This document shows, piece after piece, positions 1 to 5,355 of a stretch of 6,143 nt of DNA. Source of the DNA: Spirochaetales bacterium (lineage in GTDB: Bacteria; Spirochaetota; Spirochaetia; JABMQR01); the NCBI GenBank assembly GCA_023139255.1, contig JAGLNY010000098.1, positions 1-6,143 on the forward strand. The letters are read 5' to 3'. Position 1 is the first letter of the stretch, and each line of letters starts with the position of its first letter. The notes under the pieces are model-generated. The model searched no databases and was not told the DNA's origin. It was given only the letters and a program-made list of their open reading frames with translations. Made by a program: the position numbers and the translations under genes.

Positions 1-1
1 A

Positions 2-685
2 ATTTATGATTTAACCTACGAGCCTGGTACACCTCTTTTCAAAAAATATTTCGATAAATTACAGGATTTACGGGAAGATAATGAGCAATTGCTTCAGAAG
101 GTTTGGCATTACATGAAGGAATTTGGGTATCATCAATATGAAATCTCTAATTTCGCCCGTCTTACAGACAATAATGTAGAGACATTTTTCTGCATGCACA
201 ACCTTCAGTACTGGGAAATGAAACCCTATCTTGGGATTGGCCCGGGAGCGGCTTCTACTCTTTTTAACGCAAATAAAGTTGCCAGGATTGAGTGTGAACC
301 GAATATAGAAACGTATCGAAACATGCCCATTCCCCCGTTTTCAGAAGGTTATACTATTGAAACTTTAACTAATTTGGATTATATGAAAGAGAAACTGATT
401 ATGGGATTACGTCTTTTTTCAGGAATAAATCTCGATCATTTCAGGAGAATATTCGGAGAATCACTTACTGATATCATGCCTGCAACCTTAAAACATTCTC
501 TGCAGCAAGGAAATATGAAAATAGAAAATAGTTATTTGAAATTTACTCCGGAGGGTATGATGAGTATGAATACTGTACTCGTAGACATGTTTATAGAACT
601 GGAACAGAATCTTTCGAAACAAAATGATTATATGATCTTACATGATCATTCCCGCATAGACTTGACAGCTGTTTTTGAGCTGTGA
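2..685 (+). CDS. hemW: HemW-like radical SAM protein (heme chaperone family), C-terminal part; 5' end outside window
   Basis: The reading frame is open from the left edge, so the start lies outside the window; 227 residues remain of a family that is usually about 380 long. The first visible residues (YDLTYEPGTPLF) match the HemW/HemN-family stretch that follows the radical SAM core. Next come YEISNFAR (bases 137-160), a C-x-HN-x-x-YW segment near 191-214 and GIGPGAAS (233-256), all typical of HemW. From about base 383 to 593 the protein matches the HemN C-terminal domain (MGLRLFSGINLDHF, then a winged-helix-like KFTPEGMM). The CxxxCxxC iron-sulfur motif would be upstream and cannot be checked. 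Family knowledge: HemW binds heme and is thought to deliver it to respiratory enzymes; it is commonly misannotated as oxygen-independent coproporphyrinogen oxidase. The last 25 or so residues (after about base 605) extend beyond the recognisable domain. It lies 45 bases upstream of yebC, on the same strand. Confidence 0.85.
   Translation: MYDLTYEPGTPLFKKYFDKLQDLREDNEQLLQKVWHYMKEFGYHQYEISNFARLTDNNVETFFCMHNLQYWEMKPYLGIGPGAASTLFNANKVARIECEPNIETYRNMPIPPFSEGYTIETLTNLDYMKEKLIMGLRLFSGINLDHFRRIFGESLTDIMPATLKHSLQQGNMKIENSYLKFTPEGMMSMNTVLVDMFIELEQNLSKQNDYMILHDHSRIDLTAVFEL
665..683 (+). repeat. Small inverted repeat across the hemW stop codon
   Basis: ACAGCT (665-670) and AGCTGT (678-683) can pair as a 6-bp stem with a 7-base loop (GTTTTTG). 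The right arm runs into the first base of the hemW TGA stop (683-685). It is followed by GATAATTTGG rather than a run of T, so it is not a convincing intrinsic terminator. It may be chance or a minor RNA structure between hemW and yebC. Confidence 0.3.
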
Positions 686-719
686 TAATTTGGACTTAGG
701 AAAAATACAAATAATATAT

Positions 720-725
720 AAGGAG
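720..725 (+). promoter_or_regulatory. Strong Shine-Dalgarno site of yebC
   Basis: AAGGAG lies five bases before the ATG at 731 and fixes the yebC start. It is one of the two best ribosome binding sites in the window, along with that of queA, which fits yebC being the first gene of the translated cluster. The 45-base gap before it is AT-rich, but I could not find a convincing -35/-10 pair there, so whether the cluster has its own promoter or reads through from hemW is open. Confidence 0.8.
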
Positions 726-730
726 AAAAC

Positions 731-1474
731 ATGTCCGGACATAGCAAATGGGCATCTATAAAGCACAAAAAAGGCGCAGCAGACGCTAAAAGAGGAAAGA
801 TTTTTACTAAAATCATTCGAGAGATCACCGTTGCGGCAAAGCTTGGCGGGGGCGATGTGGAAGGTAATCCCAGACTGAGAACCGCAGTTTTAAAAGCCAG
901 GTCTGAGAATATGCCGAAGGATAATATTGACCGGGCAATAAAAAAGGGAATCGGCGGTTTGGAAGGTACTGATTATGTTGAATTAGTATACGAAGCTTAT
1001 GGTCATGGTGGAGTAGCTTTAATGATAGATGCCTTGACTGATAATAAAAACAGGACTGCTGCTGATGTGAGAAGTGTTTTAACTAAGTCCGGCGGCAATC
1101 TTGGTGAATCAGGGTGTGTCGGGTATCTTTTTAACAGGAAGGGAATTATAGTTTTTTCTGCTGAAAAGTATTCAGAAGATGAAATTTTTGAAGCAGCATT
1201 GGAGGCAGGAGCAGAAGATGTAGCCTCCCATGGTGATGTCTTTGAGGTGCTGACATTACCTGATGATTTTGCTACTGTACTGGAATCATTGCAAAATGCT
1301 GGGTTTGAGCAGATATCAGCTGAAGTTACTAAAATTGCTGATACTACAATAGCACTTGATACCGAACAAACACATAAAATCCTTCGTTTAATTGAAAGAC
1401 TTGAAGATTTAGATGATATTCAGAGTGTTTCAACAAACCTTGAAATTGCAGATGATTATGTCCCGGAAGATTAA
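731..1474 (+). CDS. yebC: YebC/PmpR (TACO1) family translation/regulatory protein
   Basis: A 247-residue protein, the usual length for the family. The start is the family's standard MSGHSKW, then IKHKKGAADAKRGKIFTK (residues 10-27). The signature NMPKDNIDRAIKKGIGG follows at 60-76, YEAYGHGGVA at 87-96, LTDNKNRT at 102-109 and GGNLGESGCVGYLF at 121-134. In the YEGYGPGGVA-type motif the usual proline is a histidine here (H92), a small variation. Family knowledge: these cytoplasmic proteins were first described as DNA-binding regulators (PmpR in Pseudomonas), while recent work on bacterial YebC and mitochondrial TACO1 supports a role in translation of difficult, proline-rich stretches. The start has a strong ribosome binding site and the stop lies 6 bases before ruvC. 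The yebC-ruvC pairing is common in bacteria and suggests cotranscription rather than a direct role in recombination. Confidence 0.96.
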   Translation: MSGHSKWASIKHKKGAADAKRGKIFTKIIREITVAAKLGGGDVEGNPRLRTAVLKARSENMPKDNIDRAIKKGIGGLEGTDYVELVYEAYGHGGVALMIDALTDNKNRTAADVRSVLTKSGGNLGESGCVGYLFNRKGIIVFSAEKYSEDEIFEAALEAGAEDVASHGDVFEVLTLPDDFATVLESLQNAGFEQISAEVTKIADTTIALDTEQTHKILRLIERLEDLDDIQSVSTNLEIADDYVPED

Positions 1475-1480
1475 TCTGAT

Positions 1481-1969
1481 ATGGTAATACTGGGTATTGA
1501 TCCAGGTTTAGCTCAGACTGGCTGGGGTATTGTTGCTGCGGAAGGTCAAAAGTTTAAATTGCTGTCTTACGGCGTGATCAAAACAGATAAAGCCAAGCCG
1601 CTTGAGGTGCGAATTTTTTCTATTGTTAAAATAATTGAGGATTTGATTAAAAAGTATGATCCTTCAGATATCAGTATTGAAGATATCTATTTTTTCAAGA
1701 ATATCAGCAGTGCTATACCTATTGCAAAAGTAATCGGTGCAATAGGAGTAGCTGCAATGAATCACAATCTTAAGTTCAGGACTTTTACTCCTTTACAAAT
1801 AAAAACAGCATTAACAGGCATTGGTAGAGCTGAAAAACACCAAATACAGGAAATGGTCAGACTTCTTCTTTCGTTAAAGGAAATTCCTAGACCGGATCAT
1901 GCAGCAGATGCACTTGCTGCTGGAATATGCTATTATAATCACAGTATTTCAAATCAAAGGATTAAGTAA
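1481..1969 (+). CDS. ruvC: RuvC, Holliday junction resolvase (crossover junction endodeoxyribonuclease)
   Basis: A 162-residue protein, close to the family norm (about 160-175). RuvC cuts four-way DNA junctions symmetrically after RuvAB has moved them. The N-terminal LGIDPGLAQTGWG carries the first metal ligand (D7). The second is E67 in SIEDIYFFKN, which is followed by the family's usual conserved residues. The C-terminal acidic motif reads PDHAADALA (138-146), giving H140 and D143 at the positions of E. coli D138 and D141. The His in place of the first Asp is as in the Thermus thermophilus enzyme (D7, E70, H143, D146), so the protein should be active. The ATG at 1481 is 6 bases after the yebC stop, with a modest GGAAGA (1465-1470) upstream. 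Its stop is one base before ruvA. Confidence 0.97.
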   Translation: MVILGIDPGLAQTGWGIVAAEGQKFKLLSYGVIKTDKAKPLEVRIFSIVKIIEDLIKKYDPSDISIEDIYFFKNISSAIPIAKVIGAIGVAAMNHNLKFRTFTPLQIKTALTGIGRAEKHQIQEMVRLLLSLKEIPRPDHAADALAAGICYYNHSISNQRIK

Positions 1970-1970
1970 C

Positions 1971-2603
1971 ATGATTGATGCGGTATATGGAAAAATAATA
2001 GATATCAAGGAACAGCAGGTTATTTTACATACCGGTATGTTTGATATTGAAGTACATGTCTCTGCACTTACATCCCATCACTATAGTAAACTTGCAGAAA
2101 CAGAAAAAGAAGATTGCAGGATTATGACATATCTGCTGCATCGTGAAGATTCCATGATGCTGTATGGTTTCAGAAACGTTGATGAACGGAATTTATTTCT
2201 TGAGATAATCAAAGTGCAGGGCATTGGACCAAAACAGGCTATAAAAATTCTTTCTGGAATCACTGTAGAAAACTTTATATCAGCACTCGATTCAGGTAAC
2301 GTCTCTGTTCTCACTACTATACCCGGGCTTGGAATAAAAACTGCACAAAAAATGATACTGGCACTAAGGGACAAATTAACTCTTTCCTCTCTGGAGGAGA
2401 CATCAACAACCACTAATTCAGCGAATGTTGTGCATAGGCATATGATTTCTGATATAGTTCAATCCTTGTCTGGTATGGGTTATGATAAACGGGATGCAAA
2501 AAATGCAGTTGACAGCAGCATATCAGAATTAGGCAATAACCTGGATAGTACAAAAGAGTTTGAGAAGAAACTTTTCACAGCAGCACTAATGAAATTGGGG
2601 TAA
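1971..2603 (+). CDS. ruvA: RuvA, Holliday junction-binding subunit of the RuvAB branch-migration complex
   Basis: A 210-residue protein (E. coli RuvA is 203). RuvA tetramers hold the junction in a square-planar form and load the RuvB motors. Domain I is the N-terminal OB fold (about 1-65). It contains E59-D60 in LLHREDSMMLYGF, which correspond to the acidic pin residues of E. coli RuvA (E55, D56). Domain II has two helix-hairpin-helix motifs, VQGIGPKQAIKILS (82-95) and IPGLGIKTAQKMI (117-129). A Ser/Thr-rich linker (about 138-157) leads to domain III (about 158-210, DIVQSLSGMGYDKRDA), which binds RuvB. The frame is open further upstream to about 1899, inside ruvC, but the ATG at 1971 gives the family's N-terminus (MIDAVYGKI) and follows an AAAGGA (1956-1961), so I chose it. 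One base separates it from ruvC and one from ruvB. Confidence 0.97.
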   Translation: MIDAVYGKIIDIKEQQVILHTGMFDIEVHVSALTSHHYSKLAETEKEDCRIMTYLLHREDSMMLYGFRNVDERNLFLEIIKVQGIGPKQAIKILSGITVENFISALDSGNVSVLTTIPGLGIKTAQKMILALRDKLTLSSLEETSTTTNSANVVHRHMISDIVQSLSGMGYDKRDAKNAVDSSISELGNNLDSTKEFEKKLFTAALMKLG

Positions 2604-2604
2604 T

Positions 2605-3657
2605 ATGGAACAGGAAAAAGATCAAGATTATGATTCTTTAATGGGGACTGAATTTCACGAGACTCAGGATGGAGGGCATGAAAATATACTAAGACCAAAA
2701 TACATGAAGAATTTTCTCGGACAGGCAAGCCTGAAAGAGAATCTTTCTGTTTTCATTCAGGCAGCTCGTGACAGAGGTGACCCGCTTGATCATATGTTTA
2801 TAAGCGGTCCTCCAGGGCTTGGTAAAACAACTCTTGCTTCCATTATTGCCAATGAAATGCATGCTGAAATTAAAATGACTTCTGCACCGGCACTTGAAAA
2901 ACCAAAGGATTTAGCCGGTATACTGACGACTATTAAGGAAAACAGTGTTTTTTTTATTGATGAAATACACAGACTTCGACCCGTAATGGAAGAAATGCTC
3001 TATATTGCTATGGAAGATTTTGAGATTGACTGGGTTATCGGTCAGGGACCGGCAGCAAGAACGATCAGAATTCCTATACCGCAGTTTACACTAATTGGTG
3101 CTACAACCAAGGCTGGACAGGTTGCTTCTCCTCTATATACGCGATTCGGGATAACCTCACGAATTAGTTTCTATCCTCAAAATGAATTAGCGGAAATTAT
3201 CAAAAGATCATCAATTTTACTAAAAACCAAAATTGTAGATACTGCTGTAGATCTTCTTGCTGGTTCTGCCCGCGGCACCCCAAGAATAGCAAACAGATTG
3301 TTAAAACGATTGCGTGATTATGCTGAAGTTATGGGTGACGGCGTGATAAATGAGGAAATAGTAGCAATAGGATTAAAAAGGCTTGGCATTGATTCTCACG
3401 GATTGGAAGAACAGGATCGGAACATACTAAGGGCAATTATAAATTTTTATGGCGGCGGGCCTGTTGGGGCAGAAACTTTAGCTATCTCTATAGGAGAGGC
3501 GATCGAGTCTTTAGAAGATTTTTATGAACCATACCTCATTCAGAGAGGTTATTTAAAGCGTACACCTCGTGGAAGAGTAGCGACACAAAAGGCTTATGAA
3601 TTACTGGGAATTTCTACAGGAGATATCAGCAATGAAAACCAGAGGCTTCTCTTTTAA
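2605..3657 (+). CDS. ruvB: RuvB, AAA+ ATPase motor of Holliday junction branch migration
   Basis: A 350-residue protein (typical 330-350). Hexameric RuvB rings pump DNA through the RuvA-held junction using ATP. The order of parts is canonical: a variable, acidic N-terminus (1-28), LRPKYMKNFLGQ (29-40), Walker A GPPGLGKTT (68-76), Walker B FFIDEIHRL (116-124) with D119-E120, and sensor 1 LIGATTKAG (163-171), where the usual Arg before the Ala is Lys169. The arginine finger is R180 in YTRFGI and sensor 2 lies in RGTPRIANRLL (223-233). The C-terminal winged helix ends with YLKRTPRGRVAT (316-327). The start is one base after ruvA with a GGGG (2597-2600) just upstream, which suggests translational coupling. 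Its last 26 bases are shared with queA in another frame. All catalytic motifs are intact. Confidence 0.98.
   Translation: MEQEKDQDYDSLMGTEFHETQDGGHENILRPKYMKNFLGQASLKENLSVFIQAARDRGDPLDHMFISGPPGLGKTTLASIIANEMHAEIKMTSAPALEKPKDLAGILTTIKENSVFFIDEIHRLRPVMEEMLYIAMEDFEIDWVIGQGPAARTIRIPIPQFTLIGATTKAGQVASPLYTRFGITSRISFYPQNELAEIIKRSSILLKTKIVDTAVDLLAGSARGTPRIANRLLKRLRDYAEVMGDGVINEEIVAIGLKRLGIDSHGLEEQDRNILRAIINFYGGGPVGAETLAISIGEAIESLEDFYEPYLIQRGYLKRTPRGRVATQKAYELLGISTGDISNENQRLLF
3618..3623 (+). promoter_or_regulatory. Shine-Dalgarno site of queA, inside ruvB
   Basis: AGGAGA lies within the ruvB coding sequence, 8 bases before the ATG at 3632. It decides the queA start: the frame is open from 3596, but only the ATG at 3632 has this site and gives the family N-terminus MKTRGFSFKLPEHLIAQ. 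Confidence 0.8.
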
Positions 3658-4654
3658 ATTACCTGAACATCTCATAGCACAAACACCGGCTGATAAGCGC
3701 TCTATGAGCAGGCTTATGGTGCTTAACAGGGAAAATAAGTCAATAATACATACCAAAATGAATAGAATTGTTGATTACCTTCCACGTGATACTTTTATGG
3801 TCATAAATAACTCTAAAGTAAGAAAAGCCAGATTGTATGGTACTTTGGACTCCGGAATTCCTTTGGAAGTTCTTTTTCTGAATGAAGAGGAAGATTCTAT
3901 CTGGGCTATACTCTCAAATAAAACTAAAAGATTAAAAAAAGGAAGAATAGTATCATTCCCTGGAAATATTAAAGGGGAAGTAATTGAGAGCAGAGAAGGG
4001 GAAGACAAGAAACTTAAAATAACTCCTTTTATTGATGAGTCTTTTTTTACTAAATATGGGCATGTGCCGCTGCCTCCCTATATTCAGAGAGGTGATCTGC
4101 CTGAGGATATTAAAAGATATCAAACAGTGTATGCAGAAAAAATTGGATCTGTTGCTGCCCCTACTGCCGGTCTTCATTTTACAAAAAACTTACTAAATGA
4201 GATAAAAAATTCCGGTATTGATATATTCCCGGTTACACTCCATGTAGGAGCCGGTACATTTCTTCCTATCCGGACAGAAAGAGTAGAGGATCATACAATG
4301 CATTATGAAACATATGAAATTTCTCCGGGTACTGCTTCCGCTATAATGAACAGGAAAAAATCCGGGGGGAAACTGCTCGCAGTTGGAACAACTTCTGTCA
4401 GGACACTGGAGGCTGCTTCCTCATTAGCAGGAAAGATTCTTCCTGGAAAGAGTAGAACAAATCTTTTTATTACACCTGGTTATACATTTAAAACAATTGA
4501 TCACATGTTAACAAATTTCCATACACCTGAATCAACATTGCTGATTCTTGCATCAGCTTTTGCAGGATATGATTTTATCATGCATGCATATCATGAAGCC
4601 GTCAAAAACGAATACCGGTTTTTTTCTTATGGAGATGCAATGCTTATTATTTGA
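3632..4654 (+). CDS. queA: QueA, S-adenosylmethionine:tRNA ribosyltransferase-isomerase
   Basis: A 340-residue protein, the usual length. QueA transfers and rearranges the ribosyl part of S-adenosylmethionine onto 7-aminomethyl-7-deazaguanine in position 34 of tRNAs with GUN anticodons, forming epoxyqueuosine in the cytoplasm. Family motifs in order: FKLPEHLIAQTPADKRSMSRL (8-28, family LPEELIAQ type), LPPYI (147-151), GSVAAPTAGLHFT (172-184), LHVGAGTF (203-210), EDHTMHYETYEI (219-230), GTTSVRTLE (252-260), TNFHTPESTLL (294-304) and the C-terminal YGDAMLII (333-340). In the usual NDT/NDS-K-V motif the Asp is Asn here (N60 in INNSKV). The gene overlaps ruvB by 26 bases and has its own strong ribosome binding site. 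At its 3' end it overlaps the convergent tmk gene by 28 bases. No other queuosine gene is in the window. Confidence 0.97.
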   Translation: MKTRGFSFKLPEHLIAQTPADKRSMSRLMVLNRENKSIIHTKMNRIVDYLPRDTFMVINNSKVRKARLYGTLDSGIPLEVLFLNEEEDSIWAILSNKTKRLKKGRIVSFPGNIKGEVIESREGEDKKLKITPFIDESFFTKYGHVPLPPYIQRGDLPEDIKRYQTVYAEKIGSVAAPTAGLHFTKNLLNEIKNSGIDIFPVTLHVGAGTFLPIRTERVEDHTMHYETYEISPGTASAIMNRKKSGGKLLAVGTTSVRTLEAASSLAGKILPGKSRTNLFITPGYTFKTIDHMLTNFHTPESTLLILASAFAGYDFIMHAYHEAVKNEYRFFSYGDAMLII

Positions 4655-5265
4655 GATACTGTAGAAAAAATCTTCTTTTCCAATATGTCTTTTTCAAGTG
4701 TTCCATCGAATCTGAGTAAATGTGAACCTTTCGGTAAGTTTCTGAATGCTTGCTCATACGCATTATAGACTTTTTCCTGAAATTCCAGCGTCTCAAAATC
4801 ATCACGATCTTTTCTGTTCTCGATTCTTTCAATACAGATATCTGGTGGTGTATCAATATAGATTATAACTTCAGGAAACGGAAAAAAACTGTTTATTGAA
4901 CGAACTTCATCGTAAGGAGTATCAATAGACTGGTAAGCGAGGGATGAAAAAAAGTAGCGGTCAGAAATAACAATTTCATTTCTTTCTACTGCTAACTCAA
5001 TGCCATCAATTGAATTATATATGTGATTTTCCCTGTCAGCCGCAAATAAAAGAGCCAGGGATCTCGGAGTTGTCTGTACATCACCATGTAGTACCTGGCG
5101 GATTAGCCTGCCAATAGGAGAATCAGTCGGTTCACAGGTTAGCAAAATTTTCCGTCCTGCTTTTCTGAAATTCTGTGACAGGTAACTTGCTTGTGTAGTG
5201 GTACCAGCCCCGTCAAGTCCCTCAAAAACTATTACATTCCTTAAAATGTTTTGTAAAATATTCAT
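4627..5265 (-). CDS. tmk: Thymidylate (dTMP) kinase with an atypical P-loop
   Basis: A 212-residue protein, normal for Tmk, which phosphorylates dTMP to dTDP for DNA synthesis in the cytoplasm. Family features: VFEGLDGAGTTTQ (13-25), EPTDSPIG (45-52), ALLFAADREN (71-80), the DRY signature in ISDRYFFSSLAYQ (100-112) and IYIDTPPDICIERI (135-148). A lid segment with basic residues, NRKDRDDFE (150-158), resembles bacterial type II enzymes. The odd point is the P-loop: the classical GxxxxGK[ST] lysine is T22 (codon ACC, two or more changes from a Lys codon), so one sequencing error does not explain it. The ATG at 5265 is the only ordinary start before the P-loop, yet the bases upstream of it show no clear ribosome binding site. 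It is transcribed away from the gene at 5356 and converges on queA, overlapping it by 28 bases. Identity is secure; whether it is active is inferred from the otherwise intact motifs. Confidence 0.93.
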   Translation of the reverse strand: MNILQNILRNVIVFEGLDGAGTTTQASYLSQNFRKAGRKILLTCEPTDSPIGRLIRQVLHGDVQTTPRSLALLFAADRENHIYNSIDGIELAVERNEIVISDRYFFSSLAYQSIDTPYDEVRSINSFFPFPEVIIYIDTPPDICIERIENRKDRDDFETLEFQEKVYNAYEQAFRNLPKGSHLLRFDGTLEKDILEKKIFSTVSQIISIASP

Positions 5266-5355
5266 ACTGAATTATTTATAATATATTTTTTTAAAAAAAA
5301 ACATGTTTATTAGTAATCTTTTTTATAATATAATTGTTAAAATGATAGAAATATA
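5266..5355. promoter_or_regulatory. Divergent, extremely AT-rich promoter region between tmk and the TamB-like gene
   Basis: These 90 bases separate two genes that are read in opposite directions, so both need their promoters here or nearby. On the + strand there are two overlapping perfect TATAAT hexamers, at 5324-5329 and 5329-5334. The second can pair with a poor -35 (TTTATT, 5306-5311) at a 17-base spacing. On the - strand TATATT (5285 to 5280) and TATAAA (5280 to 5275) are -10-like, without a good -35. A T7A9 tract (5286-5301) could act as an UP-like or bent element for both directions. The perfect 10-base palindrome AAACATGTTT (5299-5308) sits between them. In DNA this AT-rich, -10-like words arise by chance, so exact promoter positions are tentative. 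Confidence 0.5.

Noticed and set aside
690..717. TTGGAC ... TAATAT as a possible promoter in the hemW-yebC gap
   Set aside because: Both hexamers match consensus poorly and the start site would fall within the yebC ribosome binding site, leaving almost no leader.
646..828. Minus-strand open frames within hemW/yebC, ruvA, ruvB, queA and the TamB-like gene
   Set aside because: They are antisense to well-supported genes, lack family resemblance and ribosome binding sites, and are expected by chance.
1666..1695. A hairpin (AGATATC / GATATCT, 9-base loop) followed by six T inside ruvC, resembling an intrinsic terminator
   Set aside because: The stem has only two G-C pairs and the bases encode the conserved catalytic stretch SDISIEDIYFF, so the pattern is explained by codon content. 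A terminator here would cut the operon within ruvC.
1899..1970. Upstream extension of ruvA by 24 codons into ruvC
   Set aside because: The extra residues do not resemble RuvA, and the ATG at 1971 gives the family's standard N-terminus with a ribosome binding site.
3596..3631. Upstream extension of queA by 12 codons
   Set aside because: These codons are in the ruvB 3' end, do not match QueA, and the AGGAGA at 3618-3623 is placed for the ATG at 3632.
4600..4626. ACCGG followed by seven T near the end of queA as a terminator
   Set aside because: No stable stem can be formed (at best AAAAC with GTTTT), and it lies before the queA stop codon.
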